A stretch of DNA of 20,970 nt from a virus. The stretch is taken from IMG/VR virus record IMGVR_UViG_3300009537_000215, positions 1 through 20,970 of that record; one strand, 5' to 3'. The position numbers were made by a program, and so were the translations under genes. The notes below the pieces were generated by a model. It searched no databases and was not told where the DNA came from. It was given only the letters and a program-made list of their open reading frames with translations. Of the stretch, positions 7,316-15,901 are shown one piece after another (within the stretch, counting starts at the first letter, position 1; each line of letters begins with the position of its first letter).

Positions 7316-9880
7316 TTATTTACCTTTAAAAATACTGCTCTCATGATGTAGGAAAAACTCAGAGAACGGATTTAAAGTTTGTTTAAGAATTTCTTTATTA
7401 TTTTTTATTCCTTTTAATGGAGAGCTAAATATTTCCCCATCCATTCCGTAAAGGCCCAATCTAGTGCCGGTCGACTTCATAATATACCCAGGGTAAAGTC
7501 TATCGTTAGGTACTTCCAAGGTGAATTCCCCCGAAAGATTGTCAAGCCCACCTGTAAGTAACTCATAGGCTTTCTTATTTCTCTCTAATTTACTAGCCCC
7601 CTTAGGAGTTTTAACATCCAATATAGGAGTTAGTTGAGGTATAGTTCTTTCTAAATCTAAGTTATTAACAATGAATTCTTTTGAGGTGTAATACTTATCT
7701 GCGGCTTTTATTAAGTCCTCATTAAGCCCATACATTTGTTGTTCCATAAAAGACATAGTGATAATAGAACTGCCCCTATGGACAGTAGTGTAATTCCTTT
7801 TAACCATATTTTCGGAGGCTACTTCAGCGGCATTTGAAGCACTTTTACCCCCGTCAATCATAATCCTATAAGCATCATCTGTAGCTACTTTAACAAAAGC
7901 ATTTATAAATTTACTCTTTAGGTTATCTGGGTATTTGTTGGCTATACCGGCTAGCTCTGGGGCTATCTCGTTAAACACTTTACCTCTGATTTCATTTTGC
8001 TTCTCTGTTGGGATTAGTGTCGCCCTGTCTTTAGAGGAAACCATATTCTCAATAGCTCTCTGTGCAGTAGCATTTCCTGATGTATTGTTAGGAAACATAG
8101 CTATATAAAGCATCTCACCAGGAACATCGTATGCTCCTAACTCTTCTACGTATTTAGCGTACTTGTCGCCCATAACTGCCTTACGAGAAATAACCCATTG
8201 TAAAGCTGATCTATACCCATCACTCGCCCCTGCTTGAATGCTTCTGTTTAAGTCCGAAGCATCTGAAGCCATAGAATCGGGAGAAAAGAATTTCTGATTA
8301 TGTGGAGGAACCCCCATAGAGTTTAATCTTTTCTCTACATGGGCAACGTAACTATCAAAAGATTTAGCGTTAGCAAATTTAACTGCATCCTTTCTAATAA
8401 ATTCAGTGTCTACGCCTGATAAATATTCCGGCATGTTTTTATTTATTTTTGTTCTTATATCCGATAAGTGGGAAGATGCCGCAGAGATTATTTGCTCTGT
8501 CGCCCTAGTGTTAAATGCTGGGTCATTAGCGTACTTACTGCCTTTCCCTAGTGCGCCCATAGCGGACTTAACCATATTTGGGATATTGTTTAAAACCCTA
8601 GCAGAAGTAACAGGGTTTTGTAATAAACTACTATCCTTAAACTCTCCTAATACTTTACTAGAAATTAATTGAGTCACTAGATTATCTTTATCTAATTGGG
8701 GTAGAATTTTTATATCGGTATTTTCAATTCTATTTATTAACCCTGCATAATGTTTGTCCACTCCAGGTGTATTTAATCTCAATCTATTAGATGTCTGAGA
8801 TATTAAAGCGGTGGAAAGATTGTCTACTTGTTGGGTAATTTCCCTTTTAGTATCGTCCCCAGACTCCTTAAGCTTCCTGGCAATTTGGCCCATATACTTA
8901 TTTATGTCATCAGACTTAAGGTATTTATATATTTGATTAGGTCTTTCTTCCCCTACTGGAATACCTATTACATCCGGCTCTATCTTAGGAATCTCGTTTA
9001 CTATTTCTCCAGTAGCTAAATTTTTAAATTTACCTTCTGGCAATACCGCAAAAACTCCACCCTCTTCAGTTACCGTAGCTTCTTGCCCTGGGGCTAAAAC
9101 TCCTTCTGAGGTTAATGCTTTATTTAAGGCAGCTATGTTTTGTTCCCTATCAGGAGAAAGTCTAGTTAATCCTGTGGACTTAACAGCGTCCCTGATATTA
9201 CCCTGACTTAGCATAGAGTCTACACCATTCGTAGCTCTATGATTGTTATACATATTGTTACTTTTACTTAAGGTAGTATCGTCATAGAATATTCCTCTCT
9301 TGGAAGCTATTCTTAATTCAGCGGCTTCTATTTGGTCGTTAACCGTTTCGTAAACTGACGCACCTGTAGTTTCATCTAAAGTTAAAGCTATCTTAGCATC
9401 CTCATCAGACGCTATTCTATCCTCTTCAATATTAGCGTTTAACATAGTTTTATGTTGTAAGGAGTCTACATCAGCCAATCGCCCTGTAACTGCTGGTACT
9501 TCAATATTTTTAAATGTCTGTAAAGCTAGATCGGTGGGAGCTTCCGCCTCTAATTCTTGCGATCTATTTATTTCCCATTCTTCCATTTCCTCAAAGAATG
9601 ACCTACCACTAGAAAGCCTTCCAGTAAGAGGATTCATATCATTAAATAATTCTGTTCTCTTTCTCTCACTCTCAATTTTCTTTGATCTATATGATTGATT
9701 AGCGTAGGCACTGGCCTCGGCTTGTTTTCTTTTTTGTAATAATTCCAACCCTATATTGGCTACTTCTCCACCGACCGCACCTAATGCAGTAGTAACAGGA
9801 CTAGCCCCGACTCGTAAGGAAGTTTCTTGAACTCTTTCGTCAATTCTATTAGGTAAATTTATACTAGGTATGATAGGCAT
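7316..9880 (-). CDS. Internal virion protein, T7 gp15-like
   Basis: This 854-aa protein starts at ATG 9880 after a GAGG site located at the end of the preceding gene. The N-terminus (PSINLPN...GASPVTTALGAVGGEVANIGLELLQKRKQAEA) is a pattern common at the start of podoviral gp15-type proteins: a short Gly/Ala helix followed by a long charged helical rod. Most of the remainder is predicted helical and rich in Lys, Glu, Asn and Ser, with no catalytic motif visible. It sits between the gp14-like gene and the gp16-position genes, as in T7, where gp15 forms the periplasmic part of the DNA-ejection channel. T7 gp15 is about 750 residues, so length fits. Assignment is from order, size and composition rather than a diagnostic motif. 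Confidence 0.65.
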   Translation of the reverse strand: MPIIPSINLPNRIDERVQETSLRVGASPVTTALGAVGGEVANIGLELLQKRKQAEASAYANQSYRSKKIESERKRTELFNDMNPLTGRLSSGRSFFEEMEEWEINRSQELEAEAPTDLALQTFKNIEVPAVTGRLADVDSLQHKTMLNANIEEDRIASDEDAKIALTLDETTGASVYETVNDQIEAAELRIASKRGIFYDDTTLSKSNNMYNNHRATNGVDSMLSQGNIRDAVKSTGLTRLSPDREQNIAALNKALTSEGVLAPGQEATVTEEGGVFAVLPEGKFKNLATGEIVNEIPKIEPDVIGIPVGEERPNQIYKYLKSDDINKYMGQIARKLKESGDDTKREITQQVDNLSTALISQTSNRLRLNTPGVDKHYAGLINRIENTDIKILPQLDKDNLVTQLISSKVLGEFKDSSLLQNPVTSARVLNNIPNMVKSAMGALGKGSKYANDPAFNTRATEQIISAASSHLSDIRTKINKNMPEYLSGVDTEFIRKDAVKFANAKSFDSYVAHVEKRLNSMGVPPHNQKFFSPDSMASDASDLNRSIQAGASDGYRSALQWVISRKAVMGDKYAKYVEELGAYDVPGEMLYIAMFPNNTSGNATAQRAIENMVSSKDRATLIPTEKQNEIRGKVFNEIAPELAGIANKYPDNLKSKFINAFVKVATDDAYRIMIDGGKSASNAAEVASENMVKRNYTTVHRGSSIITMSFMEQQMYGLNEDLIKAADKYYTSKEFIVNNLDLERTIPQLTPILDVKTPKGASKLERNKKAYELLTGGLDNLSGEFTLEVPNDRLYPGYIMKSTGTRLGLYGMDGEIFSSPLKGIKNNKEILKQTLNPFSEFFLHHESSIFKGK

Positions 9881-9887
9881 TTTATCC

Positions 9888-10442
9888 TCACTCCGTTGCT
9901 AATAATGAAGGGGCACCAGATATTCTATTGGATATCGGCGAAGCACCTCCGGCACTAGATGTTGTCGATATCTTACCAGGATTTTTTTCTGCTCCTGGGG
10001 CAGCCATTGCAATCTTAGCAAACCCTGTAAATAGTCCGGCTATAGTTTGTATTTGGGAACCTTTTAATACTTGGCCAGAAGTTCTCTGTAACCCACCGGC
10101 CTCAGTAAATAAAGCCCTTGCTTCCCATTCTGCTGCTCTAGTATTCAACTTAATTTGCCTTGCAGCTAGGGTAGCTGTCTCTTCAAATATGGCCATGTTT
10201 GTAGCACCACCAGCACCAGAAGCCGCAGCCCTTGACACTTGCTCTCCGATAACTGTCTTAGCATCTAAAAATAATAATTGATTATTTATTTTATTACGAG
10301 CAATAACTTCATTAGCCGCTAATCTCTTTTCGTTGGCCAACTCTAATAATGATTGCGCCTCTTCCCTACCGGCTTTCCAAGTACTGTAAGCGTTTAATGC
10401 GACTCCGGCTCCAGCCAAAGCCATTAGTAAAGGTGCAGCCAT
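9888..10442 (-). CDS. Internal virion protein, T7 gp14-like
   Basis: This 184-aa protein starts at ATG 10442 behind GGAGGAG, one base after the nozzle gene's stop. It opens with a short hydrophobic Ala/Gly segment (LLMALAGAGVALNAYSTW) and continues as an Ala-rich amphipathic helix, with the family-like stretch IGEQVSRAAASGAGG...ARQIKLNTRAAEWEARALF. This build and size match T7 gp14 (about 196 residues), the smallest ejected protein, which forms the outer-membrane part of the DNA conduit. The neighbours agree: tail nozzle upstream, gp15-like downstream. The Gly/Ser-rich tail (from about 150) looks flexible. Confidence 0.8.
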   Translation of the reverse strand: MAAPLLMALAGAGVALNAYSTWKAGREEAQSLLELANEKRLAANEVIARNKINNQLLFLDAKTVIGEQVSRAAASGAGGATNMAIFEETATLAARQIKLNTRAAEWEARALFTEAGGLQRTSGQVLKGSQIQTIAGLFTGFAKIAMAAPGAEKNPGKISTTSSAGGASPISNRISGAPSLLATE

Positions 10443-10443
10443 A

Positions 10444-12678
10444 TTACTCCTCCGTATTTCCTCTCATGACTATCATAAGGACTGTCATGGGGTACGGGTC
10501 ACTTTGTTCTATTATAACCTTAGTTTCCTCAGAAGGGGTAGCATCCCATTTTACTTTCCTAATTCCAGTGAATAAATTAATACTATCCGCTGATGAGAAT
10601 AATTTATAAACTTTTTTACCACTTGAGAAACTTCCGCCCATTGTTCTTAATAATCTGAATGAAACTGTATCTATTCTTTTTAATCCTGTGTGGGAATTTC
10701 CTATTTGACTTCCTGCCTCAATTGGGGTCGTGACCACCCTAGAAGTATATGGCAGCCCTACTATGGTTGTTTGTCCTGCTATAAATCCTTCTAACGCCAC
10801 AGGAATAACTAATGGGCCAGATAGTGGTACAACATAAACCCCTACTTTCAACCCTTTATGAACTACTACGACTGTCTCACCTCTTAAATGATCTGCGGTT
10901 AGTGACGTACTATTAGCTGAAACTATGGCGGAAATTTGAATATACGCAGAATCAGAGTACACAGGAACATCCCTTTGATTTAAAGTAAACTCCCCATAAA
11001 GAGAATCTTGCTCAAAATCTTCCCCAATTCTTTCAATATAAATTTTCTTAACCCCGTTAATTACCCTTCTGACAACCATATATAAGCCGTCTTGTGCCCC
11101 TCCTGAAGGGGCCGGCAATGCTATAACACTGTCTACTTTTACAATAGTTCCACCTAGTTGGCACTTAAACCAAGCTAAAACTCCGCCACTTCTATCGTTA
11201 ACGACACCTACTAAAGCCCCGTTATTAGTAACAAACCAAGTACATTTTCTAGTTTTTTGGTAGAAAGCTCTATCATACTCGCTGGCCGAGGAGCTTTGAG
11301 TATCCTCATCTCTCCCATGATATACTAAATGATCTGCCAGTACCGATAATTCCCTCTCAGCACTTTGAGCATTTTCCTCTGAGAAAGTATTTTCCTGAAT
11401 ATTCTTACCACTAATTGTGCAAAAAATTGTAGCATTTGACATCTTAACAGGAGGTATAGGTTTTGAACCAAAGAAAGTTTGATTAGATATTGATTTCTTT
11501 GTAGGCCCTAAAACTCCATCGACCGGAAGTAGTACATGCTCCCCATTAGTAGTGCCAATTTGAACATACCTATCACTTGAAAGGTATGTAATAATCCCTG
11601 ATTGATCGGACAATACCTCAATATCAAAAGCATCTGCATCCGTTATAGGGCCAAAATAATCTAGTCCAGAAGTATCCGTAGAACTATCTTGAACAAGTTT
11701 GTAATTAAACATTAAGAATAAATTTCCTGTGACAGATAGCCAACCACTATTAGGTTGATGCCTAGTGCCCCCAAATATTATTTTCCCTTGATATAAGGTT
11801 ACTGCTCCAGGATACCCAAAATGTCTAGACCAAGAACCAAAGGCCCAACGATAATTACTAATATCTGCAACCCCTGTTAAGGGCGACAATACTGTCACAG
11901 ATACCACAGTTGGTGACACGTAAGCAGTTATTTTCATAACTAACTCAGCAGATGTTCCGTTACTTAATCTTACATAAGTGCCAACCATAGTAGACACAAA
12001 AGGCGTAAACCCTGCACCGGAAGCAGTTAAAGTCCTGTTAGGCACTGCTCCGCCTGAGGTGGTCATTATGTTCGCGGCTATAGTGTTTCTACCCTGGAAA
12101 GGTATTTGCCTAATACTTTCACCAGGTTGATTAGCATACACCGCTGCTCTATCGTAATTAGTTACCTCAAATACTGTCGAGGAAGTTCTTATAAATACTA
12201 TAGGAATTATCGCTCGAGATGAATGAGTAAAAAATATAAAGTCTGATGCTTGAGCAGTATGAAATTCATTTATCTTATCAACGTAATTAGTGAATAATTC
12301 TAAAAGTGGAGGCCCTAAAGCCCCATCTATATTTGCTGTTACCGCAGTTAATCCTACTGGGTAATTATCATCTTGTTTGTAAATTTTAATACCGCAAGTT
12401 GTGCCGCTGATATCCACGCCAATAGCTATAGAATAAGATTCGGCTCTAGTTGGGGTAAATTCAAATACATGTACTTCATAATCAGGATGGAAATCCGCAG
12501 TAATATCTTTTACAAATATTGAACCAGGTCTGCGAGATGTGCCACCTGATTTCAATGGGATACTATTAAGCATCTCGCTAGCACCATTGATATATTCTTG
12601 AATATCGTTTCTGCCCTGGAGCTTGGGACTTAGTTCTCCTGAGCTAAAATTATTTTGAGCATAAGCAAATTTAGACAT
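10444..12678 (-). CDS. Tail tubular protein B / tail nozzle (T7 gp12-like)
   Basis: This 744-aa protein starts at ATG 12678, overlapping the adaptor gene stop by one base (TAATG). The N-terminus is highly characteristic: FAYAQNNFSSGELSPKLQGR, then EYINGASEMLNSIPLKSGGTSRRPGS, the signature of podoviral nozzle or stabilisation proteins, in which 'F..GelsP.l.gR.D...Y..g......p...GG..rRpGt' recurs. The rest is beta-rich, as expected for the beta-propeller nozzle. T7 gp12 is 794 residues, so the length is full. It forms the hexameric tip of the short tail below the adaptor and binds fibres and receptor. Its place directly after the adaptor gene is the standard order. Confidence 0.92.
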   Translation of the reverse strand: MSKFAYAQNNFSSGELSPKLQGRNDIQEYINGASEMLNSIPLKSGGTSRRPGSIFVKDITADFHPDYEVHVFEFTPTRAESYSIAIGVDISGTTCGIKIYKQDDNYPVGLTAVTANIDGALGPPLLELFTNYVDKINEFHTAQASDFIFFTHSSRAIIPIVFIRTSSTVFEVTNYDRAAVYANQPGESIRQIPFQGRNTIAANIMTTSGGAVPNRTLTASGAGFTPFVSTMVGTYVRLSNGTSAELVMKITAYVSPTVVSVTVLSPLTGVADISNYRWAFGSWSRHFGYPGAVTLYQGKIIFGGTRHQPNSGWLSVTGNLFLMFNYKLVQDSSTDTSGLDYFGPITDADAFDIEVLSDQSGIITYLSSDRYVQIGTTNGEHVLLPVDGVLGPTKKSISNQTFFGSKPIPPVKMSNATIFCTISGKNIQENTFSEENAQSAERELSVLADHLVYHGRDEDTQSSSASEYDRAFYQKTRKCTWFVTNNGALVGVVNDRSGGVLAWFKCQLGGTIVKVDSVIALPAPSGGAQDGLYMVVRRVINGVKKIYIERIGEDFEQDSLYGEFTLNQRDVPVYSDSAYIQISAIVSANSTSLTADHLRGETVVVVHKGLKVGVYVVPLSGPLVIPVALEGFIAGQTTIVGLPYTSRVVTTPIEAGSQIGNSHTGLKRIDTVSFRLLRTMGGSFSSGKKVYKLFSSADSINLFTGIRKVKWDATPSEETKVIIEQSDPYPMTVLMIVMRGNTEE

Positions 12679-13232
12679 TATAGCCTCACGTTTATGAAAC
12701 TATTATACTTTAAATTTTCCGGTTTGGTAGCCTGTGAGTTAGAAAACATGGCTTCGTCTAGGGATAATTGGAATTCGGTTTGTATTTGAGTTTTTAACTC
12801 TTTGTCTTGGGTAAGAGTATAACAAGCTTCAAGTGCTAGTAATAAGGATAAAACTCTTACAAATTGTGGGGTATATGTAATTGGGTCGGTATTATTATAA
12901 ATGTATTCAAAATCTAATGTGGGCGCATCGGCTAGGAAAAGATTATTTTCCTCGATAAAAGGCTCGTCATTGTATTCTTTCCAAACTCTGATTAACTCTT
13001 CTGGCTTCTCGAATTGATACTTATAACCAAAAGCAGGAGTTACCCCATCATTTGTTAACCTTGCTCGGGTTAAAGCAAAAGTCCATCGATGCATCTCAAG
13101 GGCTTGTTTTAAAGCCTCATTGTAAATGTCCTTAAGGACTATTGCCTGTTTAACATCATCTTGAATGGAGTCAATACGCTCGCATCCTAACCTATGTAAA
13201 GCTAAATTGCATATACTAGTTTTAGTAGCCAT
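12678..13232 (-). CDS. Tail tubular protein A / adaptor (T7 gp11-like)
   Basis: This 184-aa protein starts at ATG 13232 with AAGGGG upstream. Residues 1-60 are diagnostic: the pattern ICNLALHRLG, then a helix leading to YNEALKQALEMHRWTFALTRARL, is shared by gp11/gp4-type head-tail adaptor proteins ('NlAL.rLG...I.......e.a.......y......lL...pW.FA..ra.L'). The middle strand region contains a typical 'Y.yqfekPeElirVw' segment. T7 gp11 is 196 residues. It forms a dodecameric ring bridging portal and nozzle. The nozzle gene follows with a one-base overlap. Confidence 0.92.
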   Translation of the reverse strand: MATKTSICNLALHRLGCERIDSIQDDVKQAIVLKDIYNEALKQALEMHRWTFALTRARLTNDGVTPAFGYKYQFEKPEELIRVWKEYNDEPFIEENNLFLADAPTLDFEYIYNNTDPITYTPQFVRVLSLLLALEACYTLTQDKELKTQIQTEFQLSLDEAMFSNSQATKPENLKYNSFINVRL

Positions 13233-13262
13233 CGTATTAACCCCTTAGGAGCAGGAGGATAT

Positions 13263-13284
13263 AATTAGGAGTGAGGGCCTAATT
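13263..13284 (-). promoter_or_regulatory. Stem-loop at end of the small head-protein gene
   Basis: AATTAGG (13263-13269) pairs with CCTAATT (13278-13284), giving a perfect 7-bp stem with an 8-base loop. It overlaps the stop codon of the upstream gene and precedes the adaptor gene's ribosome site. No T tract follows, so it is more likely an mRNA stabiliser or attenuator than a full terminator. Confidence 0.45.
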
Positions 13285-13738
13285 AATCGTTCACATACTC
13301 TAATTCAACAGTTAATACTCCATCTAAAACAGCCCCGTCCATATCCTCAGTACAAGTAATTACTAACTGAGTTTCTTTCGTGAACCGCTTTAAAGCACCA
13401 ACTTCTAACGCCAATCTAGCAAGGACAGCCTGTCCACCAGCATCAGCAGCGGCTATGAAAGCATCTGCATCAGCGGCATCAACACCGTTTGCTAAGTGAC
13501 CTAGTTGGAAAATCCCTGTGGCTCCTAAAGATTTATCAATCTTTATTTTAGCATCAGTGACAATCGAACCAGCCGGAAGTTTTGGGCCTAAAATAGTATC
13601 GCCGTTTAACACAGCAAAAGTCAGGTCAAATTTCTCTAGAAGCAATCTCTTACGACCAGCGACTTCACCTGAGTCTATTTTCTCAGAAGGCTTAGACACA
13701 TATTGTTTCGCGTAATTAATCCCATTATAAATAGCCAT
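13283..13738 (-). CDS. Small head protein, candidate capsid cement/decoration protein
   Basis: This 151-aa protein starts at ATG 13738 (GGAG upstream) directly after the major capsid gene. It has no signal or membrane segment. Alternating hydrophobic strands (LEKFDLTFAVLNGDTIL, SIVTDAKIKID, GVLTVELEYVND) separated by Ala/Gly/Asp-rich loops suggest a beta-sandwich. In BPP-1-type phages the gene after the capsid protein encodes a cement protein of about 140 residues with a jelly-roll fold that trimerises on the capsid surface. Size, position and beta content match that, but I see no diagnostic motif. It is framed by two hairpins, suggesting that its dose is tuned separately from capsid protein. 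Other possible roles are a different minor capsid or head-completion protein. Confidence 0.6.
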   Translation of the reverse strand: MAIYNGINYAKQYVSKPSEKIDSGEVAGRKRLLLEKFDLTFAVLNGDTILGPKLPAGSIVTDAKIKIDKSLGATGIFQLGHLANGVDAADADAFIAAADAGGQAVLARLALEVGALKRFTKETQLVITCTEDMDGAVLDGVLTVELEYVND

Positions 13739-13757
13739 ATATTTCTCCTAATTAGAT

Positions 13758-13775
13758 GGGGTAGCTTCCTACCCC
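13758..13775 (-). terminator. GC-rich hairpin after the capsid gene (partial terminator or attenuator)
   Basis: GGGGTAG (13758-13764) pairs with CTACCCC (13769-13775), a perfect 7-bp stem with a 4-base loop, in the short gap between the capsid stop and the next gene. In the transcript it is followed by ATCTAATTAGG rather than a run of U, so strong intrinsic termination is doubtful; leaky attenuation or 3'-end protection after the most abundant mRNA is plausible. Confidence 0.5.
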
Positions 13776-13782
13776 TTCTGTA

Positions 13783-14730
13783 TTATACTTCGTAACAGAA
13801 CACTTCAACTAATTGCTCTTCTTCCATTCTAGTTCCACCCATACTCATAGCTGAGTACACTTGGTTAGCATAATGCTTCCCTGGCATCTCAGTAATTCTA
13901 GAAGTAAGTAGTCTAGCTCTAGAGAAAAGTAATGCTCTTTTCTCTGTGAAAGCGATACATCTTCGAGCAGTTCCGATAGCGATTGTACCGCCACCAGCAC
14001 CTACTAACCCTGTAGCCACAGTATAAGTGATAGCTACATCGTTAAAAGGAAGAAGTTCAGTTTCAACAAATTTAAAGCCCATGAAAGTATCAGTCTCACC
14101 GTCAACAAGAGCTTTTACATTGGCGTAATCGGCAGAAGTAACTTCTGTCTGGCCAAGTAAATCATCTGATTGTTGAGCAGCGATAGCGAAAATTAACTTT
14201 TCACCTTTTCGGATAGCTTCATTTTGCTTAAATTTCTTTCTAAGTGCTCTAAGAGTCACAACATTTAAGCCAATCCCGATAGCTGAAACACCATCGAAAG
14301 CAGCTAACTTTTGAGAGTCAGGAAGAGCGATAGGAGTTTGTCCTTTCTTTCCACCATAAGCATTCCCTAAAGCACCATCGATGATAATCTCATCCATCTT
14401 TCTACCCATAGATTGAGCCATTGCTATTGCATCTTCTGACTCTGGGGTATGAATAACTCTTAATTTATCTTCTTCATCTACTAAGAAAGCGTCATACCAA
14501 TCTTCTAATACGACCATTCTACGTGAGTAGTCTGGAGTACTATAGATCACATCTGAGTGACGACCTTCTTTTCTTTTCATTTCAGTGGTGCCTCGTCTGT
14601 CATAAAACTTAGCTTCACCGTTGTGCATCTCTTCACGAATGAATGGATACAATCTAGATTCTGATTGCTGGGATAAGTGCATCACGTTTGCTGAGAACAT
14701 ATCCACAAAACTATTGTCAATATCTGCCAT
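13783..14730 (-). CDS. Major capsid protein (HK97-fold, BPP-1-like)
   Basis: This 315-aa protein starts at ATG 14730 behind TTTGGAGG. It opens with FVDMFSANVMHLSQQSESRLYPFI, followed by FYDRRGTTEMKRKEGRHSDVIYSTPDYSRRMVVLEDWYDAFLVDEEDKLR, a run resembling capsid proteins of BPP-1-like and many environmental podoviruses. Downstream features fit the HK97 fold: a long spine-like helix (AIAMAQSMGRKMDEIIIDGAL), a middle LRALRKKFKQNEA helix, and strand-rich A-domain ending in ALLFSRARLLTSRIT. Length is close to the family's. It follows the scaffold gene after a dedicated terminator, promoter and leader, consistent with the need for hundreds of copies per virion. I see no protease gene nearby, so scaffold removal may not need one. 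Confidence 0.88.
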   Translation of the reverse strand: MADIDNSFVDMFSANVMHLSQQSESRLYPFIREEMHNGEAKFYDRRGTTEMKRKEGRHSDVIYSTPDYSRRMVVLEDWYDAFLVDEEDKLRVIHTPESEDAIAMAQSMGRKMDEIIIDGALGNAYGGKKGQTPIALPDSQKLAAFDGVSAIGIGLNVVTLRALRKKFKQNEAIRKGEKLIFAIAAQQSDDLLGQTEVTSADYANVKALVDGETDTFMGFKFVETELLPFNDVAITYTVATGLVGAGGGTIAIGTARRCIAFTEKRALLFSRARLLTSRITEMPGKHYANQVYSAMSMGGTRMEEEQLVEVFCYEV

Positions 14731-14752
14731 AAGGCCTCCAAATTAAAAATAC

Positions 14753-14816
14753 AGTTAAATTTTTTATTTTCTCGGAAGGTACTCCTTTCGGGCCTACCTT
14801 AAGTTAAATTTTTATT
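14753..14816 (-). promoter_or_regulatory. Structured leader of the capsid mRNA
   Basis: The capsid 5' leader holds a hairpin (AAGGTA 14776-14781 with TACCTT 14795-14800, 13-base loop) flanked by two direct copies of AGTTAAATTTTT (14753 and 14802). A purine-rich GAAAGGAG in the hairpin loop looks like a Shine-Dalgarno but has no start codon at a suitable distance; the real site is TTTGGAGG next to ATG 14730. It could stabilise the mRNA or aid ribosome loading. Confidence 0.4.
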
Positions 14817-14862
14817 CAGGGTTACACGAATGCATAATAGTCCTGATTTAACCTATGCTATT

Positions 14863-14892
14863 AGAATAAGGGGATATATATTTCCGTGTCAA
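14863..14892 (-). promoter_or_regulatory. Sigma-70-like promoter for the capsid transcript
   Basis: On the minus strand a perfect TTGACA (14892-14887) lies immediately after the terminator's U tract. The best -10 is TATTCT (14868-14863) with an 18-bp spacer, four of six matches. The spacer is AT-rich next to the -35 side. Start would be near 14856, giving a leader of roughly 125 bases before the capsid ATG. Confidence 0.5.
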
Positions 14893-14893
14893 C

Positions 14894-14928
14894 AAAAAAA
14901 AAGAGCCTAGGTTTTAATTAGGCTCTTT
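14894..14928 (-). terminator. Rho-independent terminator after the scaffold gene
   Basis: A perfect 10-bp stem (14919-14928 with 14900-14909; AAAGAGCCTA/TAGGCTCTTT) with a 9-base loop is followed on the minus strand by an unbroken T run (14902-14894). It sits 38 bases after the scaffold stop and should end, or reduce, transcription from the packaging-portal-scaffold genes before the capsid promoter. Confidence 0.85.
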
Positions 14929-14965
14929 CCGCAAGGTGGGACAACTAACACACATCTTGTTAATA

Positions 14966-15901
14966 TTATTTCCCTGCTGATTTCCATTTGAATAATTGTT
15001 CCATTTCTTTTACGACATCCACATGTCTAGCATCTCTACTATTAAAATAAGGGCCATTCTTATCTGCCATAATTGAATTAATTTTGGCTTGAGCCTCAGA
15101 AGGAGTTAAAGCCCCACTACTCATTTGAGTGCCACCAAACCCATCTTCCTTATAAACCTTAGAAGCCATACTTACTAAAGCCCGTATAATCGCTGGGTTA
15201 GAACCAATAGAAGGGTCACTAAAAACTTTTCGATCTGCTTCTGAAACTGTTTCTTTAATAAATCTATGAGCAAGTCCAATCTTATACTCATACGCATTTC
15301 CGTATTCTTTTTTAATTTCTGCAATACCTTCATTGATTTTATTGGCCGACATTGAGGCCTCTTGAGTACCGGTAGCTTCTACCTGGCTCTCTAAAAACCC
15401 GACCATCTTCTGTGCAACACTAACAGGTATTTTATTCTCATGGGCAAATTTCTTTAAATCCCCTAAGAAAGTATCATCTAGTTTACTATTTTCAGATTTC
15501 TTAACTTCATACTTTTCAGCTTCTTTCGCCCAACCAAGTTTCTCCCAAAACGCCGCCACTTCTTCTGGAGTAGATTTATCTGTAGGTAATACTACCTTAT
15601 CCACACCCATCTGCTTCTTAGTATTAACGTATGATTTCATTAAGTTAGCGTAGTTAAGCTTTCCTTCTTTATCCACAAAAGGTTTTACAGAAGGCTCTAA
15701 TTTAATTGCGTCCTCTAATCCTTCTGGGAATTGAGGAGTTATTTCCCCGTACATCCCTTTCAATCCTTCGGCCAATTGAGTGGCTGCGGCTGCGGCTGCA
15801 CCCTCTGCTGGAGGAGCATCTGCTGGAGGAGGATTGGCCCCACCACTAGCCCCATCTAAAATAGCCTCATTCATCAACATGTAATAATTTCCTAATTTCA
15901 T
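14966..15901 (-). CDS. Scaffolding protein
   Basis: This 311-aa protein starts at ATG 15901, overlapping the previous stop by four bases (ATGA) with GAGGAG upstream; Met8 is an alternative start. Residues 18-45 are a Gly, Pro and Ala-rich linker (ANPPPADAPPAEGAAAAAA). The rest is Lys/Glu-rich and mostly helical, with SKLDDTFLGDLKKFAHENKIPVSVAQKMVGF resembling helical segments of podoviral scaffold proteins, and a basic C-terminal end (MEQLFKWKSAGK) of the kind that binds coat protein in P22. The gene lies directly before the capsid gene. It would fill the procapsid during assembly and then leave or be degraded. No serine-protease motif is seen in it. Confidence 0.8.
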   Translation of the reverse strand: MKLGNYYMLMNEAILDGASGGANPPPADAPPAEGAAAAAATQLAEGLKGMYGEITPQFPEGLEDAIKLEPSVKPFVDKEGKLNYANLMKSYVNTKKQMGVDKVVLPTDKSTPEEVAAFWEKLGWAKEAEKYEVKKSENSKLDDTFLGDLKKFAHENKIPVSVAQKMVGFLESQVEATGTQEASMSANKINEGIAEIKKEYGNAYEYKIGLAHRFIKETVSEADRKVFSDPSIGSNPAIIRALVSMASKVYKEDGFGGTQMSSGALTPSEAQAKINSIMADKNGPYFNSRDARHVDVVKEMEQLFKWKSAGK

